NCBI GenBank assembly: GCA_002307065.1
Contig: DBTN01000012.1
Coordinates: 4,139-68,138, forward strand
Reading direction: 5' to 3'
DNA from: Akkermansiaceae bacterium UBA1315
GTDB lineage: Bacteria > Verrucomicrobiota > Verrucomicrobiia > Verrucomicrobiales > Akkermansiaceae
DNA: 64,000 nucleotides
A program made the translations under genes and the position numbers. Below the pieces are notes generated by a model that saw only the letters and a program-made list of their open reading frames with translations, had not been told where the DNA came from and did no database searches. This document shows positions 1 through 8,377 of this stretch, one piece after another (position 1 is the stretch's first letter; each line of letters starts with the position of its first letter).

Positions 1-1725
1 GTTCACCGCCGCCGGGGCATCGAAAAGGACGCGCTTGCTGAAATTTTCCGCAAGGAGATCAAGTCGTTTTCGAAAATGGCGCGCAAAGGCCTGATGGATC
101 AAAAGGATCCGGAAAGCGTGAAGAGCAATTTCGATTTCGGCGGAGAAATCCTGATCGGTCACCTTCGTTACGGTACGTCCGGCGATTTTGACGCGGGTTG
201 TTGCCATCCTTATCTGCGCCGCAGCAATTGGCCGACGCGCACCTTGATGGTGATGGGGAATTTCAACATGACCAATGCCGCCGAGCTGAACCAAGTGCTC
301 ATCGAGCGCGGGCAGCACCCGGTTTTCGGAACGGATACGCAGACGGTTTTGGAAGAAATCGGCTATCATCTCGATGAGGCGCACACGGATCTTTATCGTC
401 AGCTTCGCGATGCGGGGATTCCCGGTGCGGAAATTCCGGACCAAATTTCCAAAGCTCTCGATGTTCCCAAACTCGTGGCCGAATCCGCCGCCGCTTGGGA
501 TGGTGGATATTCGATCTGTGGGGTGGTCGGAAATGGAGACATGTTTGTGATGCGTGATCCCCACGGGATTCGCCCATGTCACATGCTGATCACGGACGAA
601 GTGATCGCCTTTGCTTCCGAGCGGGTGCCATTGATGACCGTATTCGAAGCGGATGCTGCGGATGTTAAAGCGGTGGATCCCGGTTCGATCATCACGATCA
701 AGTCGGATGGCTCGATGAGCGATCACACGTTTTCGCCGCCACAGAAATTCACGCCTTGTTCCTTCGAACGGATTTATTTCTCCCGAGGAAATGATCCGCA
801 AATTTATCGCGAGCGCAAAGCCATGGGGGCCGCCCTTGTCCCGCAGGTCGTGAAATCCATTGGCAGCGCTTTTGAAAAAACCGTTTTCTCATTCATCCCC
901 AATACGGCGGAAACCGCCTATTATGGATTGATGGACGGTCTCCGTCTGTTCCGTCGCCAAGAAGTTCGCTCATCGATTTTAAAAGCGGTGGAGGATGGAA
1001 ACCTGACACCCGATTTGGTCGATGATCTGATTCTTCGTAACTGGCCACGTGGGGAAAAAGTCGCGCATAAAGACATTAAAATGCGGACCTTTATTTCGCA
1101 GGAAAAAGGCCGCGATCAATTGGTTTCACACGTTTACGATATCACTTATGGCGTGGTGAAACCGGGTGATCTGTTGGTGGCTTTGGACGATTCGATCGTT
1201 CGTGGCACGACCTTGAAAAAATCGATTCTCAAGATTCTCGCCCGCACCAAGCCGTCGAAGATCGTCGTTTGTTCGACCGCGCCGCAAATCCGTTATCCGG
1301 ATTGTTATGGCATCGACATGTCAGAACTCGGGAAATTTATCGCATTCCAGGCGGCTGTCGCACTTCATCGCAAGGCCGGTCGCCAATCGCTGTTGGATCG
1401 GGTTTATGACGATTGCAAAGCCGAGCTTCAGAAGCCAATTGGCGAACGGAAGAACCGGGTGATCGATGTCTACAGCGCATTTACGGACGAAGAAATTTCC
1501 GCAGAAGTGAGCCGCATGGTTTACCCGGAAGAAATCGAGTGGAATGGTGAACTGGAAGTGATTTTCCAAAGCATTGAAAATCTTCACGCGTCGATCAAAG
1601 GGCCGAGCGGAGACTGGTATTTCACCGGCAACTACCCGACGCCTGGCGGATTTTCGATGGTGAACCTCGCCTACATCCGCTGGTACGAAGGCGTTGGTGG
1701 TCGCAGCTACGATCTTCCGCTTTGA
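1..1725 (+). CDS. purF: Amidophosphoribosyltransferase-like protein (PurF family), 5' end outside window
   Basis: The reading frame is open from the first base, so the N terminus with the expected catalytic Cys is missing. PurF makes phosphoribosylamine from PRPP and glutamine in the first step of purine synthesis. A class II glutamine amidotransferase part is seen by IGHLRYGTSG (near nt 155-185) and GNFNMTN (near nt 256-276). A phosphoribosyltransferase part follows, with PRPP loop VALDDSIVRGTT (near nt 1177-1212). At about 575 residues in window the protein is longer than the roughly 500 of E. coli PurF. The usual VPDSG stretch is replaced by IPNTAETAYYG, so this is a divergent long form. 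The fold call is firm; its being the housekeeping enzyme is likely, not certain. Confidence 0.8.
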   Translation, partial: VHRRRGIEKDALAEIFRKEIKSFSKMARKGLMDQKDPESVKSNFDFGGEILIGHLRYGTSGDFDAGCCHPYLRRSNWPTRTLMVMGNFNMTNAAELNQVLIERGQHPVFGTDTQTVLEEIGYHLDEAHTDLYRQLRDAGIPGAEIPDQISKALDVPKLVAESAAAWDGGYSICGVVGNGDMFVMRDPHGIRPCHMLITDEVIAFASERVPLMTVFEADAADVKAVDPGSIITIKSDGSMSDHTFSPPQKFTPCSFERIYFSRGNDPQIYRERKAMGAALVPQVVKSIGSAFEKTVFSFIPNTAETAYYGLMDGLRLFRRQEVRSSILKAVEDGNLTPDLVDDLILRNWPRGEKVAHKDIKMRTFISQEKGRDQLVSHVYDITYGVVKPGDLLVALDDSIVRGTTLKKSILKILARTKPSKIVVCSTAPQIRYPDCYGIDMSELGKFIAFQAAVALHRKAGRQSLLDRVYDDCKAELQKPIGERKNRVIDVYSAFTDEEISAEVSRMVYPEEIEWNGELEVIFQSIENLHASIKGPSGDWYFTGNYPTPGGFSMVNLAYIRWYEGVGGRSYDLPL

Positions 1726-1751
1726 GGGGATCGTGGTCCTCGCTTTGTTGT

Positions 1752-1775
1752 GTCGAAGACGCTCTCGTCTTCGAC
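1752..1775 (+). terminator. Perfect 10-bp stem hairpin after the purF-type gene
   Basis: GTCGAAGACG, loop CTCT, CGTCTTCGAC, starting 27 bp after the stop codon. There is no T-tract after it, so it may be a weak terminator or an mRNA 3'-end stabiliser rather than a classic intrinsic terminator. Confidence 0.35.
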
Positions 1776-1892
1776 GCGACTTACCTCACCAAGGAGCTCG
1801 GGCTTTGATTAAAAGCTGTTCTCTTGCTTCTTGAGCGACGCGAATGCGTCAACTCGGAGATGGTTTTAGAAACCGGTTTGAATTTCGGAGCC

Positions 1893-1916
1893 ATCTGAGC
1901 CGAGGGCGGCTCAGAT
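1893..1916. terminator. Second hairpin between the convergent purF-type gene and murA
   Basis: ATCTGAGCC, loop GAGGGC, GGCTCAGAT, a perfect 9-bp stem about 30 bp beyond the murA stop. No T-tract on either side. It may act as a transcript end for either convergent gene. Confidence 0.3.
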
Positions 1917-1946
1917 GACGCGAGGGCGGGTGTGCTCTCCGAAGAT

Positions 1947-3215
1947 TTAGACGCGGACGCGTTCGACGTTTGCGCCGAGCATGAGCAGTTTTTCATCGAT
2001 ATGCTCGTAGCCGCGGTCGATGTGATACAAGCGGCTGATTTCCGTGGATCCTTTCGCATTGAGTGCGGCCAGCACCAAGGCGGCCGAGGCGCGAAGATCG
2101 GATGCCATCACCGGGGCGGCGGAAAGCTGGGCGACGCCACGGACGACGGCGGTACCGTTGTCCACTTTGATGTCGGCCCCCATGCGCTTGAGCTCGGAGC
2201 AGTGCATGAACCGCTGAGGGAAAATCGTATCCTTGATCACACTGATACCTGGAGTCGTCGCAAGCAGCGCGGTCATTTGCGCCTGCATGTCAGTGGGGTA
2301 GCCGGGGTAGGGAGATGTTACCAGATCGCAGCCGCGGGTGTCGGTATTGCGATGGATGGTGCAGCTATCACCGGCTTCGTTGAACTCGACGCGGTGGCCG
2401 GACGCTTCGATCGCGGCGGTGATCGCCTTGAGATGTTCGCGGTTGACCCGGCGGAGAATGACGCCTTCTCCGGCAAGGGCGGCGGCGGCCATAAAAGTTC
2501 CGGCCTCGATCCGATCCGGGATGACGGTGTGCTCGACACCGTGCAATTCTTTTACCCCTTCGATCACGATGCGGCGTGTGCCGGCTCCCGTGATTTTCGC
2601 GCCCATGGCGTTGAGGAAATTTGCGAGATCGAGCACTTCCGGTTCGGCGGCTGCGGATTCGATGATGGTGATTCCTTCAGCCAGAGTCGCGGCCATCATC
2701 ACGTTATCCGTTCCCAGAACCGTCGGTCCATGGGTTCCACGAAGATCAATTTCTGCACCACGGAGCCCGTCTGGAGCGGTGAGGGTGATATTTCCACCTT
2801 CGAATTCGACTTTCGCGCCCAGTGCTTCGAAGCCTCGCAAATGCAGGTCGATCGGCCGATCACCGATCACGCAACCGCCCGGCAGGGAAACAACCGCTCT
2901 GCCTTTTCGTGCGAGTAACGGCCCCATCACGCAGATCGATGCGCGCATCCGGCGGACCAATTCGTAGGGAGCTTCATCGGAAATATCGGCACAGGTGATA
3001 CGGACGGTGCCTGAGGATCGCTCGACGTCGGAACCGAGTGCGCTGAGGATCTGTACCATGTAATTGGTATCCGAAACATCCGGCACCCGGCGGATGATGC
3101 ATTCGCCCTCGGTCAGAAGCGTCGCCGCGAGAATCGGCAGCGAGGCATTTTTTGAACCGGAAATATTGATCGAACCCCGCAGGGTGGAGCCGCCGTGAAC
3201 CACAAGTTTGTCCAT
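1947..3215 (-). CDS. murA: UDP-N-acetylglucosamine 1-carboxyvinyltransferase MurA
   Basis: MurA transfers enolpyruvate from PEP to UDP-GlcNAc in the cytoplasm, the first committed step of peptidoglycan synthesis. The 422-residue length is standard. The start MDKLVVHGGSTLRGSI and the N-terminal SKNASLPILAATLL motif are typical. The active-site loop LPGGCVIGDRPIDLH places the PEP-reactive cysteine at residue 115, the same number as in E. coli. A Cys at this position is the fosfomycin-sensitive form (family knowledge). The gene is transcribed leftward, 38 bp after prmC in the same direction, so the two may be cotranscribed. Confidence 0.95.
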   Translation of the reverse strand: MDKLVVHGGSTLRGSINISGSKNASLPILAATLLTEGECIIRRVPDVSDTNYMVQILSALGSDVERSSGTVRITCADISDEAPYELVRRMRASICVMGPLLARKGRAVVSLPGGCVIGDRPIDLHLRGFEALGAKVEFEGGNITLTAPDGLRGAEIDLRGTHGPTVLGTDNVMMAATLAEGITIIESAAAEPEVLDLANFLNAMGAKITGAGTRRIVIEGVKELHGVEHTVIPDRIEAGTFMAAAALAGEGVILRRVNREHLKAITAAIEASGHRVEFNEAGDSCTIHRNTDTRGCDLVTSPYPGYPTDMQAQMTALLATTPGISVIKDTIFPQRFMHCSELKRMGADIKVDNGTAVVRGVAQLSAAPVMASDLRASAALVLAALNAKGSTEISRLYHIDRGYEHIDEKLLMLGANVERVRV

Positions 3216-3253
3216 TGAAAAAAGGGATGGTGAAAGTTGATATTTGAGGAGGA

Positions 3254-4090
3254 TTAGTCGCGCCAGGCGCGCGGGAAACGGTCGATGCCGGAGAGATCAG
3301 TTTTGACTTCGATTCGGGAGAAGCCGGAATTTTCAAGAATTTCGCTCACCTGTGAAGCCTGATCGTAACCGATTTCCAAAACCAGCCAGCCGCCGGGATT
3401 GAGTCGGGAAAAAGCCTCGGGCACGAATCGGCGGATCAGATCCAAACCATCGTCCCCGCTGAATAACGCGAGCGCCGGATCATGCATGACTTCTTTGCTC
3501 AAGGTCGAGCGGTCCGCTTCGGGGACATAAGGCAGATTGGCAACGATGCCATCAAATGTGCCATCGACGTTTGAAAAAAGATCGCTCAAGACCGGCTGGA
3601 TGTTGGCGATCTCTAACTGTTCCGCATTTTCGCCGGTCAAGGCGAGCGCATCGGCGGAAATATCGGCGAGAGTGACTTGCCACGCCGGACGATCACCCGC
3701 AAGCGTCAGTCCGAGCACGCCGGAACCACAACCCATATCAAGGACGTTTTGGGTTTCCGGAAGCTCCCAGGAAAGGATCCATTCCGCGAGTTCTTCGGTC
3801 TCCGGTCGAGGAATCAACGCTCGTGCGTCGGATTTAAACTCCCGGTTTTTAAAATAGACGCTGCCTAACAAGTGCTGGAGCGGAACTCCTTCACCGCGCT
3901 TTTTCAGGGCTTCGCGTAAGGGGGAAAGATCCTTTTCTTCGATCGGCCGATCGAACTGTAGATAAAGATCCATGCGCGTGCAGCCGAGTTGATGGGCGAC
4001 GAGCATCTGCATGTTTCGGCGGGAATCCTCAATTCCACGTTTTTCGAGATAGCGGGTGCCGCCATCGATGGTTTCCAAAACGGTGCTCAT
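3254..4090 (-). CDS. prmC: Peptide chain release factor N5-glutamine methyltransferase PrmC (HemK)
   Basis: PrmC methylates the Gln of the GGQ motif of release factors with SAM. The N-terminal helical domain (MSTVLETIDGGTRYLEKRGI) is followed by a Rossmann methyltransferase with VLDMGCGSGVLGLTLA and IPRPETEELAEWIL. I chose the internal ATG at 4090 because it matches the usual family start; an ATG at 4150 would add 20 unlikely residues. The catalytic motif, NPPY in nearly all family members, is NLPY here (nt 3527-3538). NLPY is the form known from KsgA/Dim1 adenine dimethylases, but the architecture is clearly HemK. It diverges from the ketosynthase gene across a short gap. Confidence 0.88.
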   Translation of the reverse strand: MSTVLETIDGGTRYLEKRGIEDSRRNMQMLVAHQLGCTRMDLYLQFDRPIEEKDLSPLREALKKRGEGVPLQHLLGSVYFKNREFKSDARALIPRPETEELAEWILSWELPETQNVLDMGCGSGVLGLTLAGDRPAWQVTLADISADALALTGENAEQLEIANIQPVLSDLFSNVDGTFDGIVANLPYVPEADRSTLSKEVMHDPALALFSGDDGLDLIRRFVPEAFSRLNPGGWLVLEIGYDQASQVSEILENSGFSRIEVKTDLSGIDRFPRAWRD

Positions 4091-4191
4091 GAAAAATTGC
4101 AAAAAGGTGTCGTTGAACCGGTGGTGGCCGACTGCGGAAGCATGAGTCATCGGAAATTATTCGCCAAGGCCTTTGACATGATTTTTATATC

Positions 4192-5373
4192 TTGCGGAGT
4201 TTAGGGTTGCGGCAAAGCCTCCGCTTGCTACGTCGTTCCATCGACTTACCACTTTCCATCACCGGTCTTGGAGCGCTTTCCGCCTTGGGCACAGGGGTTT
4301 CGGCGCATCGAACTGCGATTTTTGAAAAACGAATCCCTTTTCGTCCACTGAGCGAGTTGTTGGGAGAGCATAGTCCCCATGCCAAGAGGCCTGGCGCATG
4401 GATTGAAGATCGTTCGATTCTAAATCATCGCATGTGGAGTCCGGCGACGATGGCTGCTTTGAACGCGGCGCGTCAGGCGATCGAAGATGCGGGATGGGGG
4501 GCGGAGGATTTGAAGGACGCGGCACTGATCGTAGGAACCAGTCGTGGAAATGCGGCAGGTTGGCTCGGGCCGTGGCCTGGTCGGCGGCCGTTCAAGTTGA
4601 TGGCTGCGAGTAATACGATTCACAGCGAACCCGCGAGTGCGATCAGCATTGAGTTCGGTATTACCGGGCCAAACCACGTTTTGGCGAGTGGCTGCTCCGC
4701 AGGTCTCGACGCGGCGGGAATCGCCATGATGATGGTGAAAACCGGTTTAGCGCCGCGTGCGCTCGCCGTCGCAGTGGATCTTCCACTGGTTCCGCTACTG
4801 CTCGATAATTATGCCTCGTCCGGTTTGTTATCCTCCCGGTTTTCACTCAATCCCTATCATCCCGAAAGCGCTGGATTCATCCCAGCGGAGGGAGCCGCCG
4901 CCATGGCGATCGAAGTAAAAACCGGTCGCTACCCGAAATTATTGCATTATGGCTGTAATTCGGATGCCTGCGATCCCGTTGGAATTCCCAAAGATGGTGG
5001 GCGTACGGCGGAACTGATTGATCGCGCGACCTCCGTTGTAGGCAATTGTGAATCAGTTTGTCCGCATGCAACTGGGACGGCAGTTCAGGCCATGGCCGAT
5101 CCCGCGACGCTTCGGAAGTCATCCATTTCCCCGCAGGCCTCGCTTCATCTTTTAAAGCCCTACATCGGACATACCATCGGTGCGAGTGGATTGCTGGAAA
5201 GTGTCATTCTGGCAGAATTTCTCAAAGGAGGGATGCTTCCTCCCAATCTAACAGGTCTTTACGTGCCGGAAGGATTTCATATACCGGAATCATCCGTCCC
5301 GGCGACATCGTCTGTTTTCAAGCTTTCCCATGGGATGGGCGGGCACAATGCTCTTCTTGTTTTGTCATTATGA
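4192..5373 (+). CDS. Beta-ketoacyl synthase (FabB/FabF-like thiolase fold)
   Basis: This is a condensing enzyme of the FabF/KAS type, acting on ACP-bound acyl chains. The nucleophile is Cys168 in LASGCSAGLDAAG. The two active-site histidines are seen in PHATGTAV and KPYIGHTIGASG, so the Cys-His-His triad is complete. No ATG lies at the front; the frame opens with TTG at 4192 and further TTG codons, and the conserved part begins only at LSITGLGALSALGTG, so the true start is uncertain within about 20 codons. Its stop overlaps the start of the next gene by 4 bp (ATGA). There is no adjacent ACP, ketoreductase or dehydratase, so its pathway (fatty acid or a secondary acyl product) cannot be assigned. 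Confidence 0.75.
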   Translation: MRSLGLRQSLRLLRRSIDLPLSITGLGALSALGTGVSAHRTAIFEKRIPFRPLSELLGEHSPHAKRPGAWIEDRSILNHRMWSPATMAALNAARQAIEDAGWGAEDLKDAALIVGTSRGNAAGWLGPWPGRRPFKLMAASNTIHSEPASAISIEFGITGPNHVLASGCSAGLDAAGIAMMMVKTGLAPRALAVAVDLPLVPLLLDNYASSGLLSSRFSLNPYHPESAGFIPAEGAAAMAIEVKTGRYPKLLHYGCNSDACDPVGIPKDGGRTAELIDRATSVVGNCESVCPHATGTAVQAMADPATLRKSSISPQASLHLLKPYIGHTIGASGLLESVILAEFLKGGMLPPNLTGLYVPEGFHIPESSVPATSSVFKLSHGMGGHNALLVLSL

Positions 5374-6512
5374 GTTATCTAACGCGTCTTGAAGTCTCCA
5401 TCGATGATCAGCGTCTCGATGTGTTTGGTGGTGATCAATTGCTGAAAAGCTTTCCCATATCAACCGGTGCCAAGGGTGTCGGGTTTAAAGAAGGAAGTTT
5501 TCGCACGCCGTTAGGACGGTTCCGGATTGTTGAAAAAATCGGTGAAGGGGAGCCGGTGGGAACCATTTTCCGCGCGCGAGTGCCCTCTGGCATCTGGCGG
5601 GCGGAAGAAAGTGCCTCAGATGATCTGATTCTGACACGTATTTTGCGGCTTGATGGGTTGGATGCCGAAAATGCCAATACATTCGAACGTTTTATCTACA
5701 TCCATGGAACCAACTGCGAAGACCGACTGGGCGAACCATCGAGCCATGGATGTATCCGACTTTCTAACGCAGATATGCAGGAGCTTTTCGAAATGGTACC
5801 GTTAGAATCGGAGTTGATCATTCATCCTCCGACTCGCCGTCGTGGGAAGCTGATCTTTTTCGACTGCGATTCGACTTTGTCGTCGATTGAGGGGATTGAT
5901 GAACTTGCGAGATTTCGCGGGCCTGAAATCTATGCCGAGGTGGTCGCATTGACTCATGCGGCGATGAATGGTGAAGTTCCATTGGATCAGGTGTTTTCTT
6001 TAAGGATGGAGATCATTAAGCCGGACCGGGCGGCATGCGAAGCGGTGGCGGCTCAATATATCGAAACCATCACCCCTCATGCGCGGGAGTTGATCCAACT
6101 GCTGAAAGCCAATGGCTGGCTGCCAGTGATTTTGTCGGGAGGTTTTGCGCCGCTGATTCAGCCGTTGGCCAAGGAGCTCGGCATCGATCATGTCGAAGCC
6201 GTGCCGTTATATCTCAGCGAGGATGGTACTTATGCAGGTTTCGGAACGAGCTATCCGACAACTCGGAACCTGGGCAAAAACGATATTATCCGAGAATGGA
6301 AGGCTGCTATGCTGCCGGAGCGAGTCGTGATGATGGGAGATGGTATTTCAGATTTGGAAACCACACCGGACGTTGATCTATTTATCGGTTATGGAGGTGT
6401 GGTTTCGAGACCGAAAGTCATGGAGCATGCGGCATACACATTGATGGATATGAGCGATATGAATGCCATTTTGAAAGTTGTATCAGAAGAAATGCCGTCA
6501 AAATCGGCGTAA
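5370..6512 (+). CDS. Fusion of YkuD-type L,D-transpeptidase domain with SerB-like HAD phosphatase
   Basis: The 380-residue protein has two domains. Residues 1-155 are a YkuD fold with IHGTNCEDRL and the catalytic SHGCIRLSN (Cys128). From residue 159 a HAD phosphatase follows: FFDCDSTLSSIEGIDELA (nucleophile Asp165, Asp167) and GDGISD near the C terminus, closest to phosphoserine phosphatase SerB. I chose the ATG at 5370, which overlaps the ketosynthase stop; an upstream ATG at 5058 lies inside that gene. There is no signal peptide or membrane segment, so the YkuD part would sit in the cytoplasm, away from mature peptidoglycan. The fold calls are firm; what the fusion does is unknown. Confidence 0.82.
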   Translation: MSYLTRLEVSIDDQRLDVFGGDQLLKSFPISTGAKGVGFKEGSFRTPLGRFRIVEKIGEGEPVGTIFRARVPSGIWRAEESASDDLILTRILRLDGLDAENANTFERFIYIHGTNCEDRLGEPSSHGCIRLSNADMQELFEMVPLESELIIHPPTRRRGKLIFFDCDSTLSSIEGIDELARFRGPEIYAEVVALTHAAMNGEVPLDQVFSLRMEIIKPDRAACEAVAAQYIETITPHARELIQLLKANGWLPVILSGGFAPLIQPLAKELGIDHVEAVPLYLSEDGTYAGFGTSYPTTRNLGKNDIIREWKAAMLPERVVMMGDGISDLETTPDVDLFIGYGGVVSRPKVMEHAAYTLMDMSDMNAILKVVSEEMPSKSA

Positions 6513-6584
6513 ATCAGATATATTTAGAGGAAATTCAGAAGTTTAACTTGTCTATATCAAGGTTGGTATTATTTTCCGAGCGTC

Positions 6585-6965
6585 ATGAGCACTAATACCA
6601 AGAAAGCCACCACCAAGGGCAAACGCTATTCCAGCGAAGAAAAGCAAGAGATTGTTGATTTTGTAAACAGCTTCAATGCTGAGAACGGACGCGGCGGTCA
6701 GAGCGCAGCATCCAAGAAGTTCGGCATCTCCCAGCTCACCGTCGCTAGCTGGTTGAAGGGTGCGGGTTCCGCTCCAGCAGCTCCTGCCAAGCGTGGTCCA
6801 AAGGCTGGTAAAGCAGCAGCCAAGAGCGCCGCAGCAAGCACCAAGTCCGGTGGAATCAATGGTAAATTGAGCGCACTCCTCGCGCTTGGAAACGAGATCG
6901 AGAAGACCGAAAAATCTCTCGCTCAATTGAAAGCCAAGTTCGCTTCGATCAAGGCTTCCCTGTAA
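6585..6965 (+). CDS. Small helix-turn-helix protein with Ala/Lys-rich histone-H1-like linker
   Basis: The 126-residue basic protein has three parts. Residues 15-60 (KRYSSEEKQEIVDFVNSF ... SKKFGISQLTVASWL) look like a transposase/homeodomain-like helix-turn-helix. Residues 61-89 are a low-complexity Ala/Lys/Pro linker (AKRGPKAGKAAAKSAAAS) resembling histone H1 tails. Residues 91-126 form a predicted coiled coil (LGNEIEKTEKSLAQLKAKF), suggesting self-association. It is a stand-alone gene with an AT-rich leader and a strong terminator, which suits an abundant DNA-binding protein. A nucleoid or regulatory role is inference. There is no catalytic DDE domain and no inverted repeats, so it is not an insertion sequence. 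Confidence 0.7.
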   Translation: MSTNTKKATTKGKRYSSEEKQEIVDFVNSFNAENGRGGQSAASKKFGISQLTVASWLKGAGSAPAAPAKRGPKAGKAAAKSAAASTKSGGINGKLSALLALGNEIEKTEKSLAQLKAKFASIKASL

Positions 6966-6989
6966 TTCTTGTTAGATTTATTCAAATCG

Positions 6990-7023
6990 AAAACCACCTC
7001 CTGTTTCGGGAGGTGGTTTTTTT
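6990..7023 (+). terminator. Intrinsic terminator of the small HTH gene
   Basis: AAAACCACCTCC, loop TGTTTC, GGGAGGTGGTTTT followed by further T: a long GC-rich stem with T-tract, 25 bp after the stop. Its A-rich left side could also serve the leftward plsC transcript arriving from the other side. Confidence 0.9.
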
Positions 7024-7072
7024 GTATCTTTTTATGATGGAAAGACCGATCTGGATCCGCGCTTTTTGGAGC

Positions 7073-7678
7073 TTAGAGCGAAGCGATGGCATTCATGATT
7101 CGCTTGGCGATCTGATCGTAGCCGTCTTTATCTCTGACGCTTTTGAGCTCTTCCGGAGTCAGTCGGATCGGTTCCCCGATCGAAACGGTGATGCGTGCGA
7201 AACGGATGCGGGCGGATCCTCGAGGGAGCGCTTCCCGCGCACCACGAATGCGGACCGGTTGGATCACCGCTCCGGATTTCACGGCGATCAGACCAATTCC
7301 GGGTGCGGCTTCACCGAGGCTTCCGTCCAGGGTTCTTGCTCCTTCGGGAAATACCAGTACGCGATGACCTTCTTTGAGTCGTTTGATGATGGTCTTGAGA
7401 CTGGCCATGTCAGGCCGTTCTTGGTCCACCGGGATCGCATTCCATTGGCGGTAGAGCCATTTGGCAAATCCGCGGAAAAGCGTTTTTCTCGCGAGAAACG
7501 TCATTTCCGTTTGATAGAGATTTCCGATGAGAGGGGGATCGAGAAAGCTTTGGTGATTCGAAGCGACGAGGACTGGTCCTTCGGTGATAAGGTTTTCCCG
7601 GCCTTCGATTCGGAGGCCAAAGAGACTGCGGAAAGCCGCACCGAATGCCATCCATCCCGTCCAATAAATCCACTTCAT
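7073..7678 (-). CDS. plsC: 1-acyl-sn-glycerol-3-phosphate acyltransferase (PlsC family)
   Basis: PlsC acylates lysophosphatidate to phosphatidate at the inner membrane. The 201-residue protein shows the HX4D catalytic motif in SNHQSFLDPPLIG and the glycerol-phosphate-binding motif VFPEGARTLDGSLGE. A hydrophobic N-terminal segment (WIYWTGWMAFGAAFRSLFG) fits membrane association. It lies 33 bp downstream of cmk in the same direction, the last gene of the tyrA-aroA-cmk run. Other acyl acceptors are possible in this superfamily, but with cdsA and cls in the same window a phospholipid role is the simplest reading. Confidence 0.85.
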   Translation of the reverse strand: MKWIYWTGWMAFGAAFRSLFGLRIEGRENLITEGPVLVASNHQSFLDPPLIGNLYQTEMTFLARKTLFRGFAKWLYRQWNAIPVDQERPDMASLKTIIKRLKEGHRVLVFPEGARTLDGSLGEAAPGIGLIAVKSGAVIQPVRIRGAREALPRGSARIRFARITVSIGEPIRLTPEELKSVRDKDGYDQIAKRIMNAIASL

Positions 7679-7711
7679 AATAGATTGGTCTAACCGAATT
7701 CCAGAGAATCC

Positions 7712-8377
7712 CTACAAGGCGAGGCCTTGTTGTTTCAAGATATCAAGCGCGGCCGAGAGTCCGCTTTCGATCGTATGATCCGAGGTGTCTAGAATCACCG
7801 CTCCTTCCGGGACGATCAGTGGAGCGGTCGCGCGAGCGCTGTCTGCGGCGTCACGTTTGGCGATCGCATCGATTTCGCCGATTTTGACACGCCGTGCGGC
7901 ACGGATGTTTTCCGCGGCGGTGACATAGATTTTGAAAGGGGTGTCGGGAAACACCACTGAGCCGATATCGCGGCCTTCCATGATCAGGCTGGAGTGTTGA
8001 AGGTAATCTCGCTGCAAGCCGACGAGTTTTTCCCGAACTTCGGGGATGGCTGCGATGGTGGAGACGTTCGCATTGACCTTTTCACTGCGGAGTTCTTCGT
8101 TGAGAAGCTGGCCGTCGATGGCGATGGTGGACTCGATGCCATCGCTGCCGCAGGTGATGTTCATCTTTCGGAGGAGAGTCACCACCTTGGGTGAATCTTC
8201 CGGCTGGAGGTTTTCCTGAAGGGTTTTCCAAGTAACCGCGCGGTACATCGCACCGGAATTGACCATGACAAGACCGAGCCGTTTCGCCAGTTCGCGGGCG
8301 AGCGTGCTCTTTCCTGAAGCGGCGGGACCGTCGATGGCGATGGCGAATCGACCGGTTTCTGGATCGTGAAGGTTCAC
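7712..8377 (-). CDS. cmk: Cytidylate kinase
   Basis: Cmk phosphorylates CMP and dCMP with ATP in pyrimidine salvage and lipid-precursor supply. The 221-residue length is usual. Walker A is AIDGPAASGKSTLARELA (GPAASGKST at residues 17-25), followed by VNSGAMYRAVTW, and GRDIGSVVFPD is the family's nucleoside-binding motif. The start is GTG and overlaps the aroA stop by 4 bp (GTGA), evidence of translational coupling. The aroA-cmk order is a common bacterial arrangement. Confidence 0.93.
   Translation of the reverse strand: MNLHDPETGRFAIAIDGPAASGKSTLARELAKRLGLVMVNSGAMYRAVTWKTLQENLQPEDSPKVVTLLRKMNITCGSDGIESTIAIDGQLLNEELRSEKVNANVSTIAAIPEVREKLVGLQRDYLQHSSLIMEGRDIGSVVFPDTPFKIYVTAAENIRAARRVKIGEIDAIAKRDAADSARATAPLIVPEGAVILDTSDHTIESGLSAALDILKQQGLAL

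Noticed and set aside
1932..2918. Long rightward ORF opposite murA
   Set aside because: It lies antisense to an unambiguous murA with all motifs; the translation is low-complexity in style (His/Gly/Asp-rich) and typical of a GC-rich shadow frame.
5058..5369. N-terminal extension of the YkuD/SerB-like protein
   Set aside because: It lies out of frame inside the conserved 3' half of the ketosynthase gene; the ATG at 5370 with 4-bp overlap is a better start.
6585..6965. Insertion sequence orfA
   Set aside because: Although the HTH recalls IS3-type OrfA, there is no orfB, no inverted repeats and no target duplication, and the C terminus is a coiled coil with an H1-like linker.
7013..7693. Rightward ORF of 226 residues opposite plsC
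   Set aside because: Shadow of plsC, which has HX4D and FPEG motifs; it also begins inside the terminator.
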